From positions 62,001 through 126,000 of the forward strand of contig CAWUIB010000003.1 of NCBI GenBank assembly GCA_963922335.1: a stretch of DNA of 64,000 nucleotides. The letters run 5' to 3'. Under the pieces are notes generated by a model. It did not search any database, was not told where the DNA came from, and saw only the letters and a list, made by a program, of their open reading frames with translations. Positions within the stretch are counted from its first letter, which is position 1, and each line of letters begins with the position of its first letter. Of the stretch, positions 41,644 to 49,724 are shown one piece after another. A program made the translations under genes and the position numbers. Origin of the DNA: CALBPI01 sp963922335. GTDB taxonomy: Bacteria; Pseudomonadota; Gammaproteobacteria; Steroidobacterales; Woeseiaceae.

Positions 41644-42402
41644 ATGGCTGAGACAGAGCACCCCGCGCAGATCGACTGTGTCCTGATCGCCGCTGGCAGT
41701 TATCACGACATTGATTTCGCAAGGCTTGAGATCATGAAGTTGCTCGCGGAGGACTCGAACATTCGTGTCCGCGTGTTTGAGGACTACGAGCAGTTGGACG
41801 CAATCCAGAAGGCTGACTGCCTGATCACCTACACCTCCGATGTGATGCCCTCGCAGGGCGCACAGGAAGTGCTGCGCGATTGGTTGATCTCTGGTGGGCG
41901 TTGGTACGCACTGCACGGCACCAACTCGATTCTGCGATTGCGCGAAGACCGATTATGGGATGCACCACGCTGTGCACCGTTGTTTATGGATCTTGTAGGC
42001 TCGCAGTTCGTCAGCCATCCGCCCATCGCGCCGTACTCTGTAACGGTGGTCAAGCCAGAGCATCCATTGGTCGCCGGGATCGGAGATTTCGAAACCGATG
42101 ATGAGCTCTACCATCTTGAGCTGCACGGACCGCTCGAGGTTCTGATGGAAACCGAGTGCACCGTCGAGAGCCCCGGTTTCGTGGAGGGCAAAGACGCGCC
42201 CGGCAAGCACCCGATTTGTTACATCAAGTCGCATGGTGAAGGCGCCGTGCTGTATCTCGCGATTGGTCATGCTCGTGGCCACCACGACATGAAGCCACTG
42301 ATCGATTGGTGGCGGAGTGAAGACCGCGGCGCCTGGAAATACCCGGAGTTTTATGAACTCCTGCGCCGCGGTATCCGCTGGTTGAAACGCGAAATCGCTT
42401 GA
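41644..42402 (+). CDS. ThuA-like domain protein (trehalose utilisation-like)
   Basis: A protein of about 252 residues with a class I glutamine-amidotransferase-like fold: IDCVLIAAGSYHDIDFARLEI, DYEQLDAIQKADCLITYTSD, WYALHGTNSILR, HPLVAGIGDFETDDELYHLEL and VLYLAIGHARGHHDM. This is the ThuA family seen with sugar-degradation genes. ThuA-like proteins act on keto sugars or glucosides in some systems. An in-frame start at 41608 is possible; neither start has a clear ribosome binding site. It is convergent with the sugar transporter that begins the glucan locus. Confidence 0.82.
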   Translation: MAETEHPAQIDCVLIAAGSYHDIDFARLEIMKLLAEDSNIRVRVFEDYEQLDAIQKADCLITYTSDVMPSQGAQEVLRDWLISGGRWYALHGTNSILRLREDRLWDAPRCAPLFMDLVGSQFVSHPPIAPYSVTVVKPEHPLVAGIGDFETDDELYHLELHGPLEVLMETECTVESPGFVEGKDAPGKHPICYIKSHGEGAVLYLAIGHARGHHDMKPLIDWWRSEDRGAWKYPEFYELLRRGIRWLKREIA

Positions 42403-42405
42403 CGG

Positions 42406-43857
42406 TTAAGCGGGGGCTGGAGCCTCCTCCCGAATCCCACGTCTTGACTCCAGCTTCGCGCGGATCTCGTGAGCACGCTCCTCAGTGATGGAAAACGAGA
42501 GAATGGCCCAGATTGCGATTGCTGATGCGACGCATGGAATGAACGCGTCAAAGAGTCTCATCATCTGCAGCGCTTCTGCTGTCTGTTCACCGCCCAGGCT
42601 GGCGTCAAATCCTGTTCCCTTTAGGAGATAGCCACCGGCCAGAATCGCAACGGATTGTCCCAGTTTCACAACCCACCAAAAGATGGATCCGAACATTCCT
42701 TCCCTTCTCTCACCTGTGTTGAGCTCGTCGGCATCGACGACGTCAGCGACCATTGATGGAGCGATTGTGAATAGTGATGCAAGGCCAAAGGCCATGAACG
42801 GGGCAGGGATCAATACCGCCCACTCGTTGCCGGGAATGTAGCAAAACCACTTCAGAGCGTAACCGAAAATAGATACGCAGATCGCTGTAAGGAGCGCCTT
42901 GCGTTTTCCAATCCTCGTGCCTAGCCAGGTAACAAAAGCGACCACCATTAAGCCACAGATACCTTGGACTAAAAGCGCATGCCCGAACCAGTCCGAGCCA
43001 ACATCATTGTCGCCACCAAAGACGTAATAGACGACAACAAAATACTGTAGTGATGAGATCAGAATAAAGCCGTTGAAGATGAGGAATGTTGCAACGCATA
43101 GTTTCATGAAAGGCTTAAAGCGAATTGCGATTGCAAATCCCTTGAAGAAGTCCATGCAGATCTCGCTAATTTCCTTCTTTTCTTCCTCTTCCTCCCCGAA
43201 GTCCACCAGCTTTTCGCGAAGGAAGATCGCGGGTAGAACGCCGAGAACAATCGTCACTACGCATATTATCCCTGCGAGTACTGCGGTGCCTTCGATGCCG
43301 TTATCGAACATCTTTTTGTTGTAGACGAACGACAAATAGTAAGAGGAGAACAGGTAGGCAACACTTCCGAAAAAGTTCTGTACTCCCATTAGTCGTGTCC
43401 GCTCGTGGTAATCGGGCGTCAATTCATAGCCCAGAGCGACCCAGGGTGTTGCAAACACCGTGTAGAAACAGAAAAACACAAGAGACACGCCCAAGAAGTA
43501 GACGACGTAATAAGTTGTGCTTTGCCCCAAGGGTAGTTGCCACAGCGCGAAGAAGAGAATTCCTGCGCAGATTGCACCGCCAAAGATATACGGTCTGCGT
43601 CTTCCATAGCGGGATTTGGTCTTGTCAGAGATGTACCCCATCAATGGGTCCGTGAATGCGTCCAGCACCCGTGGAATCGCCGTTATCCAGCCAACAAGCC
43701 GCGGGTCCATGCCCAACACAACGATTAGCACGTTGGTTAACGTGCTGACCCCGGCCGCAAGCGTATTGTTAACGAAAGCGCCGCATCCGTAGATGAGTTT
43801 TTGACCAAACGGTATGCGGTCTTCAGGCGCAGTGACGTGCGCTTCTTGATTTGCCAT
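42406..43857 (-). CDS. MFS sugar:cation symporter (GPH family)
   Basis: A 483-residue inner-membrane transporter with about 12 helices. GPH signatures include LIYGCGAFVNNTLAAG, AFTDPLMGYISDKTKSRYGRRRPYI (the loop 2-3 motif) and WVALGYELTPDYHERTRLM. GPH members take up oligosaccharides and glycosides with H+ or Na+. It is divergent from GH3 and shares the palindromic operator at 43913-43930. ATG 43857 is preceded at some distance by GGGGGG; longer in-frame starts reach 43929 and would overlap the operator. It probably imports laminari-oligosaccharides. Confidence 0.9.
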   Translation of the reverse strand: MANQEAHVTAPEDRIPFGQKLIYGCGAFVNNTLAAGVSTLTNVLIVVLGMDPRLVGWITAIPRVLDAFTDPLMGYISDKTKSRYGRRRPYIFGGAICAGILFFALWQLPLGQSTTYYVVYFLGVSLVFFCFYTVFATPWVALGYELTPDYHERTRLMGVQNFFGSVAYLFSSYYLSFVYNKKMFDNGIEGTAVLAGIICVVTIVLGVLPAIFLREKLVDFGEEEEEKKEISEICMDFFKGFAIAIRFKPFMKLCVATFLIFNGFILISSLQYFVVVYYVFGGDNDVGSDWFGHALLVQGICGLMVVAFVTWLGTRIGKRKALLTAICVSIFGYALKWFCYIPGNEWAVLIPAPFMAFGLASLFTIAPSMVADVVDADELNTGERREGMFGSIFWWVVKLGQSVAILAGGYLLKGTGFDASLGGEQTAEALQMMRLFDAFIPCVASAIAIWAILSFSITEERAHEIRAKLESRRGIREEAPAPA

Positions 43858-43912
43858 CTGGTCGATCCCCCCGACGAGCCAAGGCATATGCAGGCATGCG
43901 ATACTGACGGCC

Positions 43913-43930
43913 TTTGACAGCGCTGTCAAA
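43913..43930. promoter_or_regulatory. Perfect palindromic LacI-type operator
   Basis: TTTGACAGCGCTGTCAAA is a perfect 18-bp palindrome with the central CG typical of LacI-family operators. It sits between the divergent transporter and GH3 genes, about 55 and 100 bases from their starts. A near copy precedes the GH16 gene. The LacI protein at 62721-63758 is the likely binder. Confidence 0.8.
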
Positions 43931-44029
43931 CGTTGCTAGAACGGCGATCCGTTAGCGCTGTGCCAAAGGGGACAAGCGATCAGCGCGAATCTGCACGACA
44001 CAGGGCAGGGTGCCGACATACCGAAAAAG

Positions 44030-46219
44030 GTGGCCGCACTGCTCGAAAAAATGACCGTCGCCGAGAAGGTAGGGCAACTGGTTCAGCTGGATGCAAGCTG
44101 GGGTTATCCGCCAGAGTATCTCGGCGATCGTTTGCGCGCCGGTGAGATCGGCTCGGTGCTGAACAATGCCGACAGAAGCGTCGTAAACGAACTCCAGCGG
44201 ATCGCTGTGGAAGAGAGCCGACTTGGAATTCCCTTGCTGGTCGGTCGTGATGTCATCCACGGGTTTCGTCATGTCATGCCGATCCCGCTCGGTCAGGCGG
44301 CGTCCTGGAACCCGGATCTGGTCGAGGCAGCGGCAAGGCTGTCGGCGGAGGAGGCGGTTCACGCTGGCATCAACTGGACCTTCGCGCCGATGATCGACGT
44401 TGCTCGTGATCCGCGATGGGGAAGGATTGCCGAGAGTCCCGGAGAGGACCCGGTGCTTGCGAGTGCGATGTCGGTTGCGATGGTTCGCGGGTATCAAACC
44501 GAAGACCTCAGCGCACCGGACGCAATCGCGGCGTGTGCGAAACACTTTGCCGGTTACGGTGAGGTCGATGGTGGTCGCGACTACGCGACGACCAACGTGA
44601 CGCGAAACGAATTACGCAATATCTACATGCCCCCGTTTAGGGCGGCGGTCGATGCGGGTGTGGCGACACTGATGACATCGTTCTGCGATATCGACGGAGT
44701 TCCGGCGACCGCAAACGACTTTCTTCTGCGTGATGTGCTCCGTGAGGAGTGGCGATTCGAAGGCCTCGTAGTCAGCGATTGGGACTCAGTAGCACAGCTG
44801 TCCATCCACGGATTGACGCCTGGTGATCGCGAATCCGCGGCGGAAGCGTTCGGTGCTGGTGTCGATATGGAGATGGCGGGTCGTTGCTTTTCCGAACACC
44901 TTGCACAGCTTCTGGAGGACGGTGAGATCGATATGGCGGCCCTGGATCGATCCGTCAGTCACGTGCTGACCACCAAGTTCAAACTCGGTTTATTCGAGAG
45001 TCCGTGTATTGCCGAAGCCCAACTACCTGTTCTGGACCTTGCTCGCACGCTTGATGTCGCAAGATCGCTCGCGCGCGAGAGTGTGGTCATGCTTAAGAAC
45101 GAAGGGGACGTGCTACCGCTTCGGCCTGACTCAATATCGCGTATCGCCTTGTTGGGGCCGCTTGCCCATGCGCCTTATCAGCAACTGGGCACGTGGGTAT
45201 TCGACGGCGACGCTAACCTGAGTGTCACGCTCAAGGATGCGTTAGCCGACGCATTGCCGGCGCATGTAACACTCGATTACTTGCGTGTTCTTGAGACTTC
45301 CCGATCAAAAGAGATGCCCGACCTTGAGCAGGCGCTGGAAATGGCGGAATGTGCGGAGGTTGTGATCCTGGCGCTTGGCGAGGAGTCCATCTTGTCGGGC
45401 GAGGCGCATTGCCGTGCGGATATTGATTTGCCGGGCGCACAGATGGCGCTGGTGCGAGCGGTGAAAGCGCTTGGCAAGCCGGTAGTCGGGGTGATTATGG
45501 CGGGACGGCCATTGACGCTGGGCAGTATCGTCGACGCTTTCGATGGGTTGCTCTACGCCTGGCATCCCGGCGTTCAAGCGGGCCCCGCCTTGACCGACCT
45601 GCTGCTCGGTCATGCTTCACCTTCAGGCAGATTGCCGGTGAGCTTCCCAAGTGTCGTGGGTCAGATACCGATTCACTACAACCACAAGAACGGTGGAAAG
45701 CCACCTTCTGATGATCAAATCGCACACATCGATTCGCTCGATACCTATGCACCCCAGACCTCGGTTGGCATGTGTACGTATCATCTCGACGCAGGCTACC
45801 GCCCGTTGTTCCCGTTCGGGTTCGGCCTGTCTTACGCTCGCTTCACTTATGAGCATTTGCGATTGTCATCGGAGACCCTGGCGGTAGGCGAAACGCTCAC
45901 CGTCACTGTGAAGTTAGTCAATCATGGTGATCGCGACGGTGATGAGGTGGTGCAACTCTATACCCGCGATCTTGTCGGTAGCGTCACTCGACCGGTGCGT
46001 GAGCTCAAGGATTTCCAGAAGGTATCGGTGCCGGCCCGCTCGGCGCGGGAAATCATGTTCGAGCTGCCAAGCACGGCGCTCGGGTTTTACGGCAGGAAAG
46101 ACCGTTGGACTGTCGAGCCCGGTGAATTTGAATTATGGGTCGGCGGAGACTCGTCGGCATCGCTCGGCACACGCTTTAAAATCGTGCCGAGCAAAGGGTC
46201 CCAGGGGGAGGGAAGTTGA
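44030..46219 (+). CDS. Glycoside hydrolase family 3 beta-glucosidase
   Basis: A 729-residue exo-acting beta-glucosidase. It begins with the GH3 motif LLEKMTVAEKVGQLVQ, has GRDVIHGFRHVMPIPLGQAASWNP, ACAKHFAGYG, the nucleophile region VVSDWDSV (Asp near 252), the GH3 C-terminal domain (ALGEESILSGEA), and a C-terminal fibronectin III-like domain (GDRDGDEVVQLYTRD). No signal peptide is visible, so it probably works in the cytoplasm on imported oligosaccharides. The start is GTG 44030; no ATG/GTG/TTG precedes it in frame before the upstream stop. It is followed by GH17 with a TGATG overlap. Confidence 0.92.
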   Translation: MAALLEKMTVAEKVGQLVQLDASWGYPPEYLGDRLRAGEIGSVLNNADRSVVNELQRIAVEESRLGIPLLVGRDVIHGFRHVMPIPLGQAASWNPDLVEAAARLSAEEAVHAGINWTFAPMIDVARDPRWGRIAESPGEDPVLASAMSVAMVRGYQTEDLSAPDAIAACAKHFAGYGEVDGGRDYATTNVTRNELRNIYMPPFRAAVDAGVATLMTSFCDIDGVPATANDFLLRDVLREEWRFEGLVVSDWDSVAQLSIHGLTPGDRESAAEAFGAGVDMEMAGRCFSEHLAQLLEDGEIDMAALDRSVSHVLTTKFKLGLFESPCIAEAQLPVLDLARTLDVARSLARESVVMLKNEGDVLPLRPDSISRIALLGPLAHAPYQQLGTWVFDGDANLSVTLKDALADALPAHVTLDYLRVLETSRSKEMPDLEQALEMAECAEVVILALGEESILSGEAHCRADIDLPGAQMALVRAVKALGKPVVGVIMAGRPLTLGSIVDAFDGLLYAWHPGVQAGPALTDLLLGHASPSGRLPVSFPSVVGQIPIHYNHKNGGKPPSDDQIAHIDSLDTYAPQTSVGMCTYHLDAGYRPLFPFGFGLSYARFTYEHLRLSSETLAVGETLTVTVKLVNHGDRDGDEVVQLYTRDLVGSVTRPVRELKDFQKVSVPARSAREIMFELPSTALGFYGRKDRWTVEPGEFELWVGGDSSASLGTRFKIVPSKGSQGEGS

Positions 46220-47262
46220 TGAAATCGATAAAACACTGGACAGCATTTATGGCCGCTACAGCAGTTGTCGCGTGCGGCGACAAAGAACCGCAACAGGTGC
46301 AAACCACACAAACCGAGGAGCAGGTCTTGATGCAGTCTCCCGATGACCTGATCGAAGGGCAGGTCATGGCCGTTGCCTACTCCGGCTTTCGCGAGGGTCA
46401 ATATCCGGACCGAGGCGAAGGTGCGAACAACCCTACCCCTGAACAGATCGTTGAGGACCTCAACATCCTCATCGACAACGATTTCCGTCTGATTCGTTTG
46501 TATGATGCCGGTGAAAACTCGCGGACCACGTTGGAGCTCATTCGCGAAAACCAGCTGCCAATGAAGGTCATGCTGGGCTTGTGGCTGAATGCGGAGTTCT
46601 CGAATCATGAGGGATGTCCGTGGCTGGATGCGCCGATCCCGGAAGAAGAACTCTCGGCAAATATGATCGCGAATGATGAAGAGGTCGCTCGTGGTATCGC
46701 ACTCGCGAAAGAGTTCGCCGACATCATCGTAGCGGTAAACGTCGGCAACGAGGCACTCGTGGACTGGACGGATCACATGGTGCCGCTGCCGGCCATGATC
46801 GAACATGTAAGGACGGTCAAAGCTGCGGTTGAGCAGCCAGTGACGGTCGCAGAAAACTACGAGTGGTGGATCTCCGACGGCAAGCCTCTCGCCGCTGAAC
46901 TCGACTTTGTTGGTGTGCACACCTACCCCGCATGGGAAGGCAAACCAATCGAAGAGGGCGTGAACTACACCGACGAGAACATGCAGCGCGTTTATGAAGC
47001 GCTACCGGACTCCAAGTTCGCGATCCTGGAAGCCGGCTGGGCGACCACGGCGACGGAATTCGGCGCGCGCGCCAGCGAGGAGAATCAGGCAATCTACTAC
47101 GATGGTCTGTACGCATGGGGCGAAGAAAAGAACGTCACTGTGTTCTTCTTTGAGGCATTCGATGAGCCTTGGAAGGGCAATCCGAACAACGCCGAGGGTG
47201 CAGAAAAGCACTGGGGACTGTTCTTCGTGGACCGCACCCCAAAAGCGCGGTTCCGTCGCTGA
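46219..47262 (+). CDS. Glycoside hydrolase family 17 beta-1,3-glucan-active lipoprotein
   Basis: A 347-residue probable lipoprotein (MAATAVVACGDKE gives Cys near residue 19). The GH17 TIM barrel has NVGNEALVDW (acid/base Glu), FVGVHTYPAWEGK and ILEAGWATTA (nucleophile Glu), and ends VFFFEAFDEPWKGN with HWGLFF. GH17 enzymes of marine bacteria act on beta-1,3-glucans such as laminarin, as exo- or endo-glucanases or transglucosylases. The ATG shares its A with the GH3 stop and is preceded by GGGGGAGGGA. It is probably anchored in the outer membrane or periplasm. Confidence 0.9.
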   Translation: MKSIKHWTAFMAATAVVACGDKEPQQVQTTQTEEQVLMQSPDDLIEGQVMAVAYSGFREGQYPDRGEGANNPTPEQIVEDLNILIDNDFRLIRLYDAGENSRTTLELIRENQLPMKVMLGLWLNAEFSNHEGCPWLDAPIPEEELSANMIANDEEVARGIALAKEFADIIVAVNVGNEALVDWTDHMVPLPAMIEHVRTVKAAVEQPVTVAENYEWWISDGKPLAAELDFVGVHTYPAWEGKPIEEGVNYTDENMQRVYEALPDSKFAILEAGWATTATEFGARASEENQAIYYDGLYAWGEEKNVTVFFFEAFDEPWKGNPNNAEGAEKHWGLFFVDRTPKARFRR

Positions 47263-47277
47263 GGCCGTAAACCCTAG

Positions 47278-48171
47278 ATGAGTAAGCTCGGTACCACCTC
47301 GCTCCGAGGCCTGCGCACATTTTGTGTCGCTGCGCGATACACCAGCTTTCGCGCAGCGGCCGAGGCGCTATATGTGACGCCGTCCGCGGTGAGCCATCAG
47401 GTCAAAGGCCTGGAGGAGCATCTCGGCATTGCGCTTTTCCTACGCAGTAGCCGAGACATCAGCCTGACTGAGAACGGTAAGGCGTTGTATGCGGAGGTGT
47501 CGCCGCTGATTGAGAAGATCGACGATATCGTCAGTCACTATCGCTCGGGCGAGCGACGCACGACCGTACGAATTTCCGTTCAGCCGTTTTTTGGGAGCGA
47601 ATACTTCGTGCCGCGATTGTCCGACTTCACGGCGCAACACCCCGAGATCGACATCCAGGTCGGTACGAGCGATGAGGCGTCCGAGAAGCACCCCGCCGAT
47701 GCGGACCTTTCCATACGCCTGTTCAGCACGCCGCCGGCAGGTCTCGCCTCAAAGCCACTATTCCCGCTGCGGTTGGTGGCCGCAGGATCGCCGGCCTTCA
47801 AGAAGGCGCTGAAGGTCAAGCAACGGAAGATTGCCAGTGATTTTCCTTTGATCGTGCACGAAACATTGGCCAAGGCTTGGCCACAATGGTCCGAGCAATC
47901 GGGAATCGCACTGCCCGACAACCCGAAGAGCACACGGTTTGATTCCATGATCGCCGTTGTGAGAGCCGCACAACGTGGTCTGGGGGCCGCTTTGGTGCCA
48001 ATGCCGATGTCGGAACTCTGGTTCGATGAGGGCAGCCTTGTGCGTCTGTTCAAGAATGAGCTCGTGATGGGCAGTTCCTATTTCCTGGTCTGGAAGCCCG
48101 ATGAGAACGAGCGCCAAAGCGTGCGCCTTTTGAGGGAGTGGATCCTTTCCACGTTCAGCGCGAACGCGTGA
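47278..48171 (+). CDS. LysR-family transcriptional regulator (GcvA-like)
   Basis: A 297-residue regulator with an N-terminal winged helix: LRTFCVAARYTSFRAAAEALYVTPSAVSHQVKGLEEHLGIALF in overlapping motifs (about residues 11-55). The C-terminal effector-binding domain includes FGSEYFVPRLSDFTAQHPEIDIQ and ends near FFLVWKPDENE. The HTH and spacing are GcvA-like. It sits 15 bases after GH17 in the same operon, which is unusual because LysR genes are commonly divergent from their targets. It may sense a sugar or amino-acid signal for the glucan locus. Confidence 0.9.
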   Translation: MSKLGTTSLRGLRTFCVAARYTSFRAAAEALYVTPSAVSHQVKGLEEHLGIALFLRSSRDISLTENGKALYAEVSPLIEKIDDIVSHYRSGERRTTVRISVQPFFGSEYFVPRLSDFTAQHPEIDIQVGTSDEASEKHPADADLSIRLFSTPPAGLASKPLFPLRLVAAGSPAFKKALKVKQRKIASDFPLIVHETLAKAWPQWSEQSGIALPDNPKSTRFDSMIAVVRAAQRGLGAALVPMPMSELWFDEGSLVRLFKNELVMGSSYFLVWKPDENERQSVRLLREWILSTFSANA

Positions 48172-48293
48172 ATTTTTCTCATTCTCGGCACGAAAAACTT
48201 TCGTTTGTGAAGGTCTGGTGCCGCCCCTATCTTACGTCGTGTCTGGAAACACAAGTGCGGGCCACCCCCCTTCCCGCCATCGTTTTGGAGGAC

Positions 48294-48458
48294 ATGAGAA
48301 TGAACGTAAAACGCCAACAACGTCGCAACGACTTTGCATTCAGCCTGCGTGGGTTCACCGTGGTTTCATCTTTCGGCATGCCGATAGCAATCTCCGATGA
48401 ACGCTTCCGTAAGGTGCGCAAATCCGAGCAATCGAATCACCATAATTCAACGACATGA
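48294..48458 (+). CDS. Small basic ORF, function unknown
   Basis: A 54-codon frame whose ATG is preceded at the right distance by TTGGAGGAC, one of the best ribosome binding sites in the window. The product begins MRMNVKRQQRRNDFAFSLRG and is rich in Arg, Ser and Asn. No domain is recognised. It might be a real small protein, a leader peptide of the GH16 gene, or the start of a decayed gene. Confidence 0.35.
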   Translation: MRMNVKRQQRRNDFAFSLRGFTVVSSFGMPIAISDERFRKVRKSEQSNHHNSTT

Positions 48459-48520
48459 CATAATTGGGCACCAGCGCCCCAAGCTGGCTGCTAACAATAA
48501 CTCTGTGAGATAAGCCTCTG

Positions 48521-48565
48521 AGCGTTGTCGATTTGTCGTCTAGAAAGCGGCAAATTGACAACGCT
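48521..48565. repeat. 15-bp inverted repeat
   Basis: AGCGTTGTCGATTTG and CAAATTGACAACGCT are complementary except at one position, with a 15-base loop. There is no T tract. The right arm overlaps the LacI-type operator, so the left arm GCGTTGTC may be a second half-site of the same regulator. Confidence 0.6.
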
Positions 48566-48569
48566 GTCA
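48556..48569. promoter_or_regulatory. LacI-type operator upstream of GH16
   Basis: TGACAACGCTGTCA differs by one base from the core of the perfect palindrome at 43913-43930 (TGACAGCGCTGTCA). Counting the flanking T, 15 of 16 bases agree. It lies 75 bases before the GH16 start, suggesting one repressor controls both promoters. Confidence 0.7.
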
Positions 48570-48644
48570 TGGTTTGTTACTTCTACGCTCGCACAAGCCG
48601 CGGGACCGCGCCCGCTGGTGTGTGTCCGTTAGGGGGGACAATCC

Positions 48645-49595
48645 ATGAGTTCGTTGAAGCGTGTCGCAAGACACACCGCAGCTGCCGTCGGCGTTGTGAT
48701 CGTTGCTGTTTCCTGTGGAGGCAGTGATCGCCCGGAGCCGCTCAGCAATGTGAATATAGCGCCGCCGGTAAACGTGGCGCCGCAATCCAACGTCAACATT
48801 ACTAACCCGACCCTGACGGTCGAGTTCAACAATGAAGTGTCCCCGGGCGACACGCTAACAATGGTCTTCAGCGAAGAGTTTGACGGTCCGGGGATCGACC
48901 CGGAGACCTGGTTCTTCGAAGAAGGTGACGGCTCGCAGTACGGCATTCCCGGCTGGGGCAACAACGAACTGCAGTACTACCTGCCCGACAGCGCACAAAT
49001 CAACAACGGCATCCTTGAGATTACTGCTCGAGAAGAGCAGGTCGGGGCGTTCAACTACACATCGGCGCGCATCAACACGCGCGATCGATTTGCGTTCCGC
49101 TACGGTCGCATCGAATCCCGAATCAAGCTACCAGGTGGCCAAGGCCTGTGGCCTGCGTTCTGGCTGCTAGCTCAGGACAGTCCTTACGGCACTTGGGCGG
49201 CCAGCGGTGAAATCGACATCATGGAGGCCATCAATCTCGGTGGTACCGGCGGCAACCGCGTCTTCGGCACGATTCACTACGGGGCTGAATTCCCAGGGAA
49301 TCTATCCACATCGGAGACCTACGTCGTTCCGTCCAACGCTCAGACAGAGTTCCACGTATACGCCGTGGAATGGGACGCAACCGAAATTCGCTGGTACGTC
49401 GACGACGTGCTGTACGCAACGATGAATAACTGGAATTCGAGCAACGGCACTTATCCGGCGCCGTTTGACCACGAGTTCTACATCATTTTGAACGTCGCAG
49501 TGGGTGGCAACTTCCCGGGTTCGCCGGATGCTACGACTGTGTTCCCGGTCACCATGGAGGTCGACTGGGTTCGCGTTTATTCAGGGGAGCCCTGA
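48645..49595 (+). CDS. Glycoside hydrolase family 16 laminarinase, lipoprotein
   Basis: A 316-residue endo-beta-1,3-glucanase-type protein. A lipoprotein signal (VVIVAVSCGGS, Cys near residue 24) is followed by a short Asn/Val-rich linker and a GH16 jelly roll: MVFSEEFDGPGIDPETW, GWGNNELQYY, INTRDRFAFRYGRIESRIKLPGGQGLWPAFWLL, the catalytic GEIDIMEAIN (ExDxxE), and WYVDDVLYATM. WGNNELQYY is typical of laminarinases rather than agarases. The ATG has a GGGGGGAC site. It is under the LacI-type operator at 48556. Confidence 0.93.
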   Translation: MSSLKRVARHTAAAVGVVIVAVSCGGSDRPEPLSNVNIAPPVNVAPQSNVNITNPTLTVEFNNEVSPGDTLTMVFSEEFDGPGIDPETWFFEEGDGSQYGIPGWGNNELQYYLPDSAQINNGILEITAREEQVGAFNYTSARINTRDRFAFRYGRIESRIKLPGGQGLWPAFWLLAQDSPYGTWAASGEIDIMEAINLGGTGGNRVFGTIHYGAEFPGNLSTSETYVVPSNAQTEFHVYAVEWDATEIRWYVDDVLYATMNNWNSSNGTYPAPFDHEFYIILNVAVGGNFPGSPDATTVFPVTMEVDWVRVYSGEP

Positions 49596-49724
49596 TCCGG
49601 AAGGCGGTCACGCGAACAATATAGCGGGCCGATCAGGGGGGAGCGGCACGACGTAGCATCGGGAAGGGGGCTGCGTCGGTCGGATAAAAATAACCGGAAC
49701 CAGCGTGAGTAGCGCTGGCACATC

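Larger units (their letters stand above)
48172..48644. other. 473-base intergenic region before GH16
   Basis: The gap holds a short ORF with a strong ribosome binding site (48294-48458), a 15-bp near-perfect inverted repeat (48521-48565) and a LacI-type operator (48556-48569). Between 48180 and 48285 I see no further signal. Confidence 0.5.

Noticed and set aside
49581..49595. TCAGGG/CCCTGA hairpin at the GH16 stop codon
   Set aside because: A perfect six-pair stem, but it overlaps coding sequence and has no T tract; it may be chance.
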